NCBI GenBank assembly: GCA_943704525.1
Contig: CALSCQ010003308.1
Location: 1-10,008, forward strand
Direction of reading: 5' to 3'
Length of the DNA stretch: 10,008 bases
DNA from: Pigoraptor vietnamica
Lineage: Eukaryota > Opisthokonta > Filasterea
Made by a program: the position numbers and the translations under genes. The notes below the pieces were generated by a model. The model searched no databases and had not been told where the DNA came from. It saw only the letters and a program-made list of their open reading frames with translations. Positions 1 through 8,342 of the stretch are shown in pieces (the stretch's first letter is position 1; each line of letters opens with the position of its first letter).

Positions 1-2224
1 CCCTGCCTGATTCGACCGCCTTCTGGTGGAGTTCATCCTTCAACCGCAAGTAGCTCGGAATGGCGGGCGACGTGTTGCGCCCCTCCTTGCGGTCGAGGTG
101 ACGGTCCCAGCTCGATCTGTACTTGCCGTCGGCCGTCGCCGTGCCCAGTTCGACCCTGCGCTCGATCTGCCTGTCCCAGCTCGACTTGTACCCGCCGCCG
201 CGCTCCTTCTTGCGCTCGAGGTGCCTGTCCCACGACGACTTGTAGTTCGACGACGACGGCCTCGGCACCTCGTCGACGGACGCGCGGGAGCCGAGCACGA
301 ATAGAATGCGCTGGTAGAACGCGCGCATGAACGTGGCGTACGACCCGTGGGAGACGGAAGCGCGCCAGTCGTCCTCGAACTTGGCGACCAGCTCGGCGTC
401 GGATGGCAGGGGCTCGACGACGCGGACGGGGTTGCACCAGTCGCCGCCGTACTTGTCGGCCATGCGCGGGACGTACTTGTGGAAGGGTATCCCGTACTCG
501 CCCACCCACTCCCTCGCAAACGTGGAGACGAGCACGCAGAGGTCGAGGGTCTTGATGCCGGTGTCGTCGGGGCGCGTGAGAGCGTTGAAGCCGTTGTTAA
601 AGCGCCACACTGTCGCCAGGGGGTCGAGCGCCGGGCCAAGCGACTTGCGCGGGTCAAACCAGTCAAGGAACTCGCCCAGCTGCGCTGCAATGAACGCGTT
701 GATGTTGCCGACATACACGTCATCGCCCTCCGTGTACCGACCCAGCTCGGCGCGGATTTGGTCGTCGATGCCGCCGACCGGCTGGGTGGGCGTCCGGAAG
801 AAGTCGAAGTAGGGCACGAAGCGCCGCAGCTCCGCATCCGTCGACACGTACTGCCACATGTTCGTCCACGCGCGGTAATCTTGCGCGTCCGAACGACCGA
901 CCGGAATGAGCGGCAACAGCTTGTACGTCGGAGGCGGGATGAGACCGTGCTCGCGCTGCGTATAGTAGAGCTGCGAGGGCGCGATTGGGAAGCCGCAATT
1001 AATCTCGTAGTAGCTGAGGCCGATCCGCAAGAGCTGGGCGAGCGCCTGGCTCTCAAAGCAGACGGCTGCGGCGGCGACGTCGCTCGTGTCCGTGAAGAGG
1101 TTGCCGAGACAGATGCCATCCTGCGGGACGGAGGGACCGACGAGCGCGGTGAGGAATGTGGGCATGGCCATGGAGACGCGGGGGCCAAAGGCCGGGTAGA
1201 GGAGCATCTGGGCACGCCGGACGAGGAAGAGGCAGCGTTCGACAAACTTGGAGGCGCGGTTGGTGGCGAGAAGGTGCGGGTAGGCGGGCATGTCGCGGGG
1301 CGGCTCGCCGTCGTACACGGCGCGCGACGTCATGGTCGACCCCTCAGTCCCGAACGACACGCCAAAGAATCCATCGCGCGAGTACTCGTCCATCGAATCG
1401 GCGTGGAGGCACCTGTCGAACGCGGCCTTGGCGACTGCGAGCTGGAAGAAGCCGAGCACGGGGGTCGGGGCAGGCTGGAGAAAGTCGACGAACAGCTGGG
1501 CGCCCAGACCAAGCGACGACGCCTCGATCACGGGATTCGCCTGCGCGACAAAGTTTAGGACGGCGCCAATCTCGAGCGAGGCAGCGCGCGCGCCCGTCGG
1601 GCCGACCGAGAAGCAGCCGTAGTGGCGCTCGCGCACGCCGCTGTCGCCCTCGATCCAGTTCCACGCGCTAGCGTCGGCGCCGTACGGATTGACGAGGTGG
1701 CCGGCCTTGTCGACGGGCGCGAAGAACGGGTCGCTGTGGAAGAGGAACGCACCGTGGCCGACCGCCTCGCTGTACGCAACGATCCCGTGCGAGCGGAGTT
1801 CGCGGCGGTCCTCGTCGAGAATCGAGACGGACGGCAGAGGGGTGGGCGCGAGGGCGAGCACGGTGCCCAAAATCCCGCTGTACTGGTCGGCGTACGAGAA
1901 ATAATCGATCCACTGCGACGCGTTGGCGAAGCCGCCGACAGTGAGGGCGAGCGGCGAGCGGAGGAGATCGCGTAGGCCGCGAACCCCGAGCTTGTCAAAC
2001 GTGTTAACGTCGAGCATGGTGTCGTCGATATACATGAGGTCGAGGCCGCGCGCGAGGCTGAACGCGAGCCACCAGCCAACGGGCTGTCCCGAAGGCGCAA
2101 TGCACTGGGGAAAGGGAAGTCCCGAAGCGGGAACGGCGGCGGTCGAGGGGCCGACCAACGAGGCGGAGAGCGCAACGGCGACGGCGAGAGCCGCCAACGC
2201 GCTGCGCCAAGACAGCGGAGCCAT
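1..2224 (-). CDS. Secreted DNase II-like protein, 3' end beyond window
   Basis: The frame runs uninterrupted from the ATG at 2224 down through base 1 (741 codons, no stop, no intron). It starts with a signal peptide: a short positive start (W-R at 6-7), a hydrophobic core at about 9-24, and a likely cleavage site after the Ala residues near 29-30. The family call rests on order and spacing of motifs remembered from DNase II: C41 followed by S-G-Q-P-V-G-W-W (45-52), G-I-V-A-Y (147-151), F-L-F-H-S-D-P-F-F (160-168), W-N-W (188-190) and Y-G-C-F-S-V (202-207). DNase II is a lysosomal or secreted acid endonuclease of the phospholipase D-like fold using two HxK motifs. Here the first HxK position aligns with R144-S-H146, and no HSK is evident near G-G-D-W-C (593-597), so activity is doubtful. 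The protein is much longer than the usual roughly 350 residues. The family call is an inference of moderate strength; that the frame is a gene is well supported. Confidence 0.6.
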   Translation of the reverse strand, partial: MAPLSWRSALAALAVAVALSASLVGPSTAAVPASGLPFPQCIAPSGQPVGWWLAFSLARGLDLMYIDDTMLDVNTFDKLGVRGLRDLLRSPLALTVGGFANASQWIDYFSYADQYSGILGTVLALAPTPLPSVSILDEDRRELRSHGIVAYSEAVGHGAFLFHSDPFFAPVDKAGHLVNPYGADASAWNWIEGDSGVRERHYGCFSVGPTGARAASLEIGAVLNFVAQANPVIEASSLGLGAQLFVDFLQPAPTPVLGFFQLAVAKAAFDRCLHADSMDEYSRDGFFGVSFGTEGSTMTSRAVYDGEPPRDMPAYPHLLATNRASKFVERCLFLVRRAQMLLYPAFGPRVSMAMPTFLTALVGPSVPQDGICLGNLFTDTSDVAAAAVCFESQALAQLLRIGLSYYEINCGFPIAPSQLYYTQREHGLIPPPTYKLLPLIPVGRSDAQDYRAWTNMWQYVSTDAELRRFVPYFDFFRTPTQPVGGIDDQIRAELGRYTEGDDVYVGNINAFIAAQLGEFLDWFDPRKSLGPALDPLATVWRFNNGFNALTRPDDTGIKTLDLCVLVSTFAREWVGEYGIPFHKYVPRMADKYGGDWCNPVRVVEPLPSDAELVAKFEDDWRASVSHGSYATFMRAFYQRILFVLGSRASVDEVPRPSSSNYKSSWDRHLERKKERGGGYKSSWDRQIERRVELGTATADGKYRSSWDRHLDRKEGRNTSPAIPSYLRLKDELHQKAVESGR
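86..244 (-). repeat. Three Y-[KR]-S-S-W-D-R protein repeats in the DNase II-like tail
   Basis: Three 12-residue copies lie at bases 209-244, 155-190 and 86-121 (residues 661-672, 679-690 and 702-713). Each reads Y-[KR]-S-S-W-D-R-[HQ]-[LI]-[ED]-R-[KR]. They are separated by Gly/Lys/Glu-rich spacers of 6 and 11 residues. The DNA of the copies differs at third positions while the protein stays conserved, which suggests selection on the peptide. The function is unknown; a basic, aromatic linear motif of this type could bind a partner or acidic polymer, but that is a guess. Confidence 0.8.
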
Positions 2225-2832
2225 GTCCCCTGCTGCGCAGTAGCGTAACCTATCCCTGCGCTGGCAGGCAGCGTTTTGAGAGCAATGCAAGCGTCCTGTG
2301 TGCTTGCACCACACAGGACGCACCCACGCTGTTGCGGTCGGTTAACCTTGACGGGCTTACCCATGCCGGAGCCCGCTGGTAACATGTTTGCAGTCAAGCT
2401 TTGCAGGAATGGTAACGTGCTGCATTGCATTCACCCATTCCGGTACTTGGTGTGGGTGCCGCATTGTGCAATTATTTTTGTGGTTGTATTTTTTCGGCAA
2501 AAGCATAATATTAGGGTTCTGAGCATTCGTGACAATATCCAAAAAGTATATCAAGCGGTACCCACGATGCGGTTGGCCTTCCAACTTTGGACACACGAGG
2601 TTACCACTTATGGAATTATTTTCGAGGCGCGTGTTTGCGTTTAGTATGGCTGTGAATTTATTTGCCATGCGTCAAGTATTTGATGCAACCCACTCACGCG
2701 CGCGCGCCAGCAAGCCTCCGACGTTCGCAGCATGAACGCGAATTGTGTTGTTGATCGTCGCCACGTCCAACGCGTTGTGTTTTGTTGTGATCGTGAAGAA
2801 GACCTTGAGGCCAGTGTGTGCACTATCACAGA
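2225..2832. promoter_or_regulatory. Divergent intergenic region between two secreted-protein genes
   Basis: The two genes point away from each other, so both promoters should lie in these 608 bases. The composition changes from GC-rich next to the left gene to AT-richer in the middle (about 2465-2660), then to a short alternating CG run near 2697-2706. I see no convincing TATA box at a useful distance from either start. The palindrome at 2291-2321 is the only strong structured element. Short frames here have no start context or recognisable protein and are not called. Confidence 0.45.
2291..2321. repeat. Perfect 12-bp inverted repeat with 7-nt loop
   Basis: Arms GCGTCCTGTGTG (2291-2302) and CACACAGGACGC (2310-2321) are exact reverse complements around the loop CTTGCAC. 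A second, overlapping pair, TGCAAG (2286-2291) and CTTGCA (2303-2308), allows an alternative pairing. The element lies 67 bases upstream of the left gene's ATG, so it could be a dyad binding site in the promoter or a hairpin in its 5' leader. Confidence 0.7.
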
Positions 2833-5800
2833 ATGGCCGCGAGTGGCGGTGGACCCATCCACCGACGCCGGGCATGCTCTCTGCTTGGCATTGTGGTGGC
2901 TATTGTGATCGCGTTGGCGCTGCCCGCGGTTGCGCTTGGCCAGTCGCCGGTGCGGTGCTCTGTGCGACCGAATGCGGAGAAGGCGTCGGTCATTGCTGGC
3001 GTGGCGCCCTCGCCGCTGTCGATAACGTGCAGCGCGAACATATCGTCTACCACCTTCGATTTGTACGTCCAGCCCTCGAAGATTAACTTGTCTGACACAA
3101 CGTCTTACGCTTATAACGGTTCGTTTGTAGGATTATTTCAAGCGACCTGCCGTCCGACAACGGGGCCACTCAGGTGGTACCTGATCCAGGTGCCTCGTAC
3201 AAGCTGCAGCTGGAGGATTTCGTTTCAAGTGGCCTCGCAGCAAACGTCGTGACATTTCGAAACGTCCAAACTCTGTGGGTGGACCATTGTTCAGCGCCAG
3301 CCATACAGCCAGACTGAATAATCGTGTTGCAGGACGCTTACAAATCTCAACTTTCGACAACTCGACGGGGGCGGCATTCCCAGCTTGCTGGCAACGTGCC
3401 CAAATCTTCGCACTTTGTAAGTAGCGTCTCGTTGTTGGTGGCACACTCCCGGCTGACCAAATGAGCGATATTTGATCGCAGGACCGTCCGAGGCAATGGA
3501 CAGGTCGCCGAGATTGTCAACTGGGACACGAGCCGTTCGACGAGCATGTGGGTTTGCGCAGATTGAGAGTGTGTCGCGATTTGGTGTAGAGCGTGTCCGC
3601 CGCTCACCACGGTGCCCGCGTTCTTCGAGCGCGTTCAGAGATCGGTTTCGTCAAACCCATGAAATCGCGGACAAGTCTATTTTTTGCGGACATGCTCGTA
3701 ATCATACCAATGCGCAGGGCCATCGTCGTGACGGACAACCCTCAGCTCAATGCTATAGGGACTGCCGACCCCAATGGAGACTTTGCAGTCGGAGCGTCAA
3801 GCACAGTGTGGGTGCTGCTTGTGCGCGTCGAATTCTCCATTCCACAGTTGACATTGACAAAATCTGCTAACGCAGAGCGATTCAAAACAACCCGAGCCTG
3901 TCGACATTATATCTCGCCATGAACAGCTCGTCTACAGGGTATGCCTGATGTGCCGGCGCGCGTCCGCCTCTCTGCTCCTGCCCTATGCTCACTGCTTCCG
4001 TCCCATCGTATCAGGCTTATTGCAAACAACGCGGCGCTGGCGACGTTAAGCGTGAAGGGAGCCGGAACAGCCGCAGTGTGGGTGGATGTTTTTTTACGAG
4101 TTGTTCGTTTTGCGGATTGTTCACGCGTCCTCCTTCTTGCCTCCTATGTAGGACCGTGCAAGGAAACGGACCACTTCAGCGGCTCGTCATTACCGCAGAG
4201 ACGGGTGCAGTGTGAGTGCGTCGTGCACGTGAGTGCGTCAGTGTTCAGACGGCACATGACTGTAATTCGCGTGCAGGTCGATCGCGAACAACGGGGGATC
4301 ATACTTCCTGGACGGCATTGACAACGGTATACTGTCCCGCCCGGCTGGCCACAAGGCAAAGATTCGGGTGGTGACGGGTGTGACTGCCCCAAGAAATATT
4401 CGTCCTGCTACGAGCACTCAGCCGAGCGGGGGTGGAAATCATGGTTCTATTCCCAGCTCACTCGTGATTCCGGATTACTTTTGGGCAGCCGTGTGCATTG
4501 AAAATTTCATCCCCCATTCTGGTGATCGAATCCCCGGCCAGCCACAGCCGCAAGAGTTTCCGGTAAGTTTCCTGTGTGGCACGACTGTTCTGTAACTCTG
4601 CTCGCAATTAATTTGTTTTCAATGCAGCTCTCGTTCTTCATGTACCTAAAAAATGATGCGGACGCGTGTGGCGTAAGTTTGTGGGGCGGCATTCTGTTCT
4701 TGGGTCTTGACAGCACGGCCCAAATGCCAGAAGCGCCGGAATTTCCTGCTGATGCAAAAAACCGCAAGGCAGGGTCCGACTCTTCAGAAATGGGTCTTGT
4801 GGAGATTCTTACTTCCATCTTTGGCAGCTCGGTCAGTGCAAATCCGGATGATGCTCGGAAGATGTTCTTCAATGGGGAATGCGGTGATGTGCCAGGTGAG
4901 TATATGCACTGACTCTGCCGTTCACTCTGAGGCCAGCATTTGATTTTATGTGAGAGTAGTGGTTTACCTTTAATTACTTATTGTAATGATGGACCGTTTT
5001 CTCGCAGATTACCTTCAAACAGTTGCTCACGTGGATGCCACAAGGCTGTACCACCAATACTTTGGCCTTCCCGCATCGGGAGGTGGTTTGCAGCACACGG
5101 ACTGGTGGCGCGGTGGTGGCTCGATTGGTAATAAGGAGTATGGCAGCGAGCTCCAAATTGGCTGCACTGTGGGTTCCATGGTCACAAAGGTCCCGGCCAG
5201 TTCGGTCACTGCCTCAAAGTTGCGCGGTGTGGGGAGCTCTCCGGATAATGTCGTGCGAGTGTGCGATGAGCGGCTTCAGTGTCTTAATGGCGACCTGAGT
5301 GCCAGACTTCCGATTGATGGTGGATCGGTCCAGTTAATTTCAGGGCCGGGATCTCTTCTCAAAGACCATGAGGGAATCTGTGTGTGCCGGGAATGCAATG
5401 AGTATGAGTTGGCAGACCGAATCTTTTGCGATCTGTGCAAGGGCTGTCGACTGAACGAGGATGGTCTCTGTGTGCCAAAGCCAACGACGTGGGGGGACAT
5501 TGAGAGCAAGGTGGGCGATGTCTTCAGTTTCTTTGATGTGGATTCCGAATTGACCAAACTGATCACGTTTTCCGGACAGTTTCCTAAATCTTTTCGTTGG
5601 GGTCGCGCCGATACAGTTCTTTTCAAGATTGCTTCATCGAGGCCCGCACGTCAGTTTGTGTTGACATCGAAGGAGGAGGTTTGTAAAAGTTGCACTTGTT
5701 GTACTGTAGTCCTCCTTGGCCTATTTCGTTTTGAAAACTGAAGGTGCTAATATTGGCTAAAATCTTATTCCAGAGTCCGACCGCAGACCCATGCATGGTG

Positions 5801-6873
5801 AGTGGATCTTTTCGTTTTCTGCTCTTAATTGCTCTCGTTGGTATATTTTTTTGTAAAAAATCAAATATTGTTCAAGTACTGAGTTGTTAGTACAATCATT
5901 CTTCTTGCAGAATTTTTTCGCAGCTAAATCCGCGGTGAGTACAATTATGTATACCTTCACATGCATCAGTGCTACTATACCTCGCACATGATTGTGTTGA
6001 CATCAAACGCTATTTGATATTTCAGGCTGAAGCAGCCAAAATAATGGTCGACCATTTAAAGAGCTTGACAAATGCCCCAGATAACGAAGAGGCCTACCGT
6101 ATTATTAAGGTATGTAAATCTGTTGTGCGAAGCTCAACTAAACCCTTAGGTTGCGAGTTGCTCACAATGTATGGCTCAATCGCGTTTAGTCAGGGCGTTC
6201 AGCCCTGGAAGTGAACCTGCCAAATCTCGAGAAAGGAAACATTGCCAATGCATTAAGAAAGATGTTTCCTGGTCGTGAATTGGTAAGTGAAGTGATGCTC
6301 ACATTGTTCGTTATTAAATTTAGTGGTCTGACACAAGCCTTGACATCTGCGTCCTCAGCGCGAAGCATGTGCAACGGAAGTTTACGATACTCTGGTAAGA
6401 AATCGATCTTTGCAGAAGGTATATCCAAATGTTCATCTTTTGACTGACTGGCGCTTTGCCTACTGCTTCAGCCTAGAAATGAGGTCTTGACCTTTGCGCA
6501 CTATCAGGCGACATTTGCAAAGTTAGGTGCACGGCAGGTTGGTAATACTGATGGTGGTCATTGCGGTGCAAGAAATTTATGGGGCGCATCCTTCCATTCG
6601 ATGGTGACATATGGACCGGACCTCAACTTAGGTTGACGAGATTCTTGCCGAAGCCGGAGATGCGCTGATGGGACGGCCGCCTCCAGCAGACGATGTGCCA
6701 ATGGTGTGAATCACAATTGCCATGGTCATTTAATAACTTCTCGTTGATTTGTAATTTCATTTATCTTCAAGTTTTTGATAATTATTCTGTTAATTCAGGA
6801 GATGGACTATTACCCTAACGGTGACCCCGCCGCCGCGGAATTGCCCGAACACCAGATGGATGGGACGGTCTGA
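2833..6873 (+). CDS. 19-exon secreted protein with L-domain/LRR-like solenoid
   Basis: Exons: 2833-3062, 3131-3274, 3333-3416, 3482-3547, 3718-3807, 3876-3938, 4015-4077, 4152-4211, 4277-4562, 4628-4895, 5008-5678, 5774-5797, 5911-5934, 6026-6109, 6190-6282, 6359-6394, 6472-6537, 6632-6703, 6799-6873 (stop 6871-6873). Every junction is GT-AG and the joined frame stays open for 832 residues. The ATG at 2833 gives a signal peptide with a basic start (H-R-R-R at 10-13) and hydrophobic core 16-35. Residues 77-266 form short repeats with spacing [VL]-x-[IV]-x-x-N-x-x-L-x-x-L, resembling LRR or receptor L-domain solenoids. Residues 267-451 have no recognised fold; seven cysteines cluster at 576-606; the end is hydrophilic and acidic. 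I see no second membrane span, so it is probably secreted or in the endomembrane lumen. Its function is unknown. Confidence 0.75.
3548..3717 (+). other. Intron 4, enlarged by a transposon insertion
   Basis: The donor GTGGGT at 3548 and acceptor GCGCAG ending at 3717 join exon 4 to exon 5 in phase 2, like the neighbouring introns. At 170 nt it is more than twice the length of the other introns in this half of the gene (58-76 nt). The excess equals the 109-bp miniature element plus one 3-bp target duplication. Confidence 0.75.
3589..3697. mobile_element. 109-bp MITE-like element in intron 4
   Basis: The right end, read inward on the minus strand, starts GAGCATGTCCGC and has GACTTGTCCGCG further in. 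The decayed transposon at 8413 has the same two 12-mers, separated by 7 rather than 8 bases. The left end starts GAGCGTGTCCGC and is more diverged inside. Three-base GTA copies flank the element exactly (3586-3588 and 3698-3700). It has no room for a transposase, so it is non-autonomous and was probably mobilised by an enzyme of the 8413-9569 family. Confidence 0.8.
5379..5471 (+). other. Seven-cysteine cluster in the 19-exon gene product
   Basis: Within exon 11, residues 576-606 show the spacing C-x-C-x2-C-x10-C-x2-C-x2-C-x7-C. Since the protein appears secreted, disulphides in a small EGF-like or TNFR-like module are plausible; the C-x2-C pairs would also suit a zinc site if the region were intracellular. 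I cannot assign it to a named domain. Two more cysteines (537 and 543) lie upstream. Confidence 0.55.
5774..5797 (+). other. 24-nt microexon (exon 12)
   Basis: It encodes S-P-T-A-D-P-C-M in phase 0 between a CAG acceptor ending at 5773 and a GTGAGT donor at 5798. It is one of two neighbouring microexons of identical length; both can be skipped without frameshift. Confidence 0.65.
5911..5934 (+). other. 24-nt microexon (exon 13)
   Basis: It encodes N-F-F-A-A-K-S-A in phase 0 between a TTGCAG acceptor ending at 5910 and a GTGAGT donor at 5935. Together with exon 12 it opens a block of seven phase-0 exons (12-18). Confidence 0.65.
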
Positions 6874-7163
6874 CTTACCCTGAAGTCCGTGTCCGCGAAC
6901 CCGAACATTGTAGCCAATTGAATAACAAACTTAAGCCCAAAAGATTGTTCATGCCACGCCACCAGTCCTGTCCAGGTGAACATTCAATACGCTCATCTGG
7001 AATTAATGCGCTAATAGACTAGGCCGGAATTGAACCGAAGTGCTGTCTTCACGGTGGCCGATTCCGCAAACTCACTCTGTCCAGCACATTTTTGCAGCTC
7101 GACGGAAGTATGACACAGTACAACACTTTAGGGTTACCGTACTGACCTGACATTCGTTATTTA
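6874..7163. other. Intergenic region, 3' flank of the 19-exon gene
   Basis: It must hold the 3' end of the 19-exon gene, but I find no canonical AATAAA close to the stop. I see no gene or convincing repeat here. It ends with the TTA target duplication of the downstream transposon (7161-7163). Confidence 0.5.
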
Positions 7164-7194
7164 GGTCGTGTCCGTAAATTGCGCCGTGTCCGCG
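7164..7194 (+). repeat. Left terminal inverted repeat of the 1210-bp transposon
   Basis: It reads GGTCGTGTCCGTAAATT (7164-7180), four variable bases, then CGTGTCCGCG (7185-7194). It matches the right end at 28 of 31 positions; the three differences fall in the 4-base linker. Confidence 0.9.
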
Positions 7195-7398
7195 CCGCAA
7201 ATTTTTGGCACAATGACCCCCTGGCGATAATAAAGTGGTAGCGAAAAAAGTTTACCATCCTGGGGCCTTATCACCACGTGAGATCCTTTTGATGCGGTGA
7301 AGTCCAGCTTCCGTAGTAGTTCTCAAACCGCACGAATATCATAGCCATTTGTCAGTTCTCAGGTAAAAGCAAACCGCCAAGCTACCTTGCATGCAAAC

Positions 7399-8334
7399 TC
7401 ACTGGAATGCTGCAAAATTGCTGAAAAGGTATGTTTGGACGTTATCCAAGAACACAGCCAGGTTAATCCAGCCAATATAGTTCGCGATCTTCTTTGCTGT
7501 CCTCAGCCGGACCTCCCTATACCCCTTCAGCCGTTGGTTTGCATGCTCCACTTCCGCCCGACACTGCTTGTATTTTGTAATGCATTTTATGCGATCGTTT
7601 TCCTGCACATGAGCTGCTTCGGTTCTACTGTTTTTAACCACCCTGTATTGAATCAGGGGCTCAAGATTCCTCTTTCGAACGAGAGAACGAACCGCATTGC
7701 TGTCATAGCCTTTGTCCGCAACAAATAGCGTGGTGGTTTCTGGAAGAAGGCCCGGTGGAACTGAGTCTAGCGTTGCCTCGACCAGCTGACAGTCAGGTAC
7801 ATTGGCCGCAGCAACCTCAATTCCAAGTGGAATACCATTTGCTGAGGCAAGGATGGAAATCTTCGATCCAGAGCGTCCACGATCTGTCGGGCACCTTCCT
7901 TGCTCTTCTTTTACGCCGTATAGACACTTTGTCATTGTGCAGTCCATCACTAGCGCACTTGTATCAATGAGCTGTTCAGATTGAAGACCGTTCACGCTGT
8001 CCTGAAAGAGAATTTCGAAGCATTTGTTTGCATTCCACTTGGCAAAGTACTTTTGCAATGCCGTCTTCTGCAGGACAAATAGTCCACCTAGCTGGCGGTA
8101 GCTCGCAGATGTCCTCACTTTCATGATCAGAGCTTTGGCTATGTTCTTGAACTTCTGCTCATTCCGCTCAAAGGTCTTGCCCTCGATTTGGCGGATAATG
8201 GGCCTCATGGCGAGCCAAACTTCGTCAAACAAGGGGTCAAGGAATAGCTTTTTCTCTTGCGCAAATTTTGCAACGAGCTCTAGCTTGAAGGTTGAAGTCC
8301 TTTCGAAAAAAGACGTCTGTAGTAGGTATCGCAA
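7399..8334 (-). CDS. DDE transposase, IS5/ISL2-type (ISL2EU-like)
   Basis: The enzyme would cut and rejoin the element's ends in the nucleus. In the 311-residue frame, residues 36-110 match the N-terminal domain typical of IS5-family transposases (F-D-E-V-W, later L-Q-K-Y-F-A-K-W). The catalytic core shows D131 in V-M-D-C-T, the family signature P-T-D-R-G-R-S-G-S-K (149-158), D207 in A-D-K-G-Y-D, and E263 in A-E-V-E-H followed by G-Y-R-E-V-R-L-R. All three acidic residues are present and no stop interrupts the frame. The oddity is the start: 8334 is TTG, the frame is open upstream only to a TAA within the inverted repeat, and the first ATG (8208, residue 43) falls inside the conserved N-terminal domain. 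A non-ATG start, an upstream spliced leader exon, or loss of the start are possible. Confidence 0.85.
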   Translation of the reverse strand: MRYLLQTSFFERTSTFKLELVAKFAQEKKLFLDPLFDEVWLAMRPIIRQIEGKTFERNEQKFKNIAKALIMKVRTSASYRQLGGLFVLQKTALQKYFAKWNANKCFEILFQDSVNGLQSEQLIDTSALVMDCTMTKCLYGVKEEQGRCPTDRGRSGSKISILASANGIPLGIEVAAANVPDCQLVEATLDSVPPGLLPETTTLFVADKGYDSNAVRSLVRKRNLEPLIQYRVVKNSRTEAAHVQENDRIKCITKYKQCRAEVEHANQRLKGYREVRLRTAKKIANYIGWINLAVFLDNVQTYLFSNFAAFQ

Positions 8335-8342
8335 AGAAAAAC

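Larger units (their letters stand above)
3131..4211 (+). repeat. Repeat-per-exon solenoid block, exons 2-8
   Basis: Exons 2-8 are 144, 84, 66, 90, 63, 63 and 60 nt long, all divisible by three. Each starts with the third base of a codon and ends after the second base of another (phase 2 on both sides). Exons 6, 7 and 8 (residues 205-225, 226-246 and 247-266) each carry one repeat, for example A-I-Q-N-N-P-S-L-S-T-L, L-I-A-N-N-A-A-L-A-T-L and T-V-Q-G-N-G-P-L-Q-R-L. Such symmetric exons can be duplicated, lost or skipped without changing frame. Intron donors in the block are mostly GTGGGT. Confidence 0.75.

Noticed and set aside
40-1245. Minus-strand frame of 401 codons in another phase
   Set aside because: It is a Ser/Arg/Thr-rich shadow of the same GC-rich gene; the frame from 2224 has a signal peptide and family motifs.
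347-1558. Long plus-strand frame of 403 codons
   Set aside because: It lies antisense to the DNase II-like gene, has an Arg/Gly/Val-biased composition typical of the opposite strand of GC-rich coding DNA, and shows no recognisable motif.
1555-2430. Minus-strand frame of 291 codons crossing the left gene's start
   Set aside because: Its Ser/Arg/Pro-rich low-complexity content is again a shadow; it has no family resemblance.
2276-2668. Overlapping frames in the divergent intergenic region
   Set aside because: They have no family motifs or splice context, and their composition is that of non-coding DNA.
3119-3130. 12-nt GT...AG segment in exon 1 as a tiny intron
   Set aside because: Removing it does not change frame and leaves the stop; the 68-nt intron 3063-3130 with GTACGT donor joins the frames in phase 2, matching its neighbours.
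4673-4713. GTAAGT...CAG segment within exon 10 as an intron
   Set aside because: It is 41 nt, so removal would break the frame, while the sequence reads through without a stop. It could be a rare alternative splice only.
6887-6897. CCGTGTCCGCG near the 3' end of the 19-exon gene as another transposon end
   Set aside because: Only the inner half of the end motif is present and no partner inverted copy or target duplication was found nearby.
7127-7138. TTTAGGGTTA as telomeric repeat
   Set aside because: It is a single partial unit, as is the one near 2509-2516; chance occurrence.
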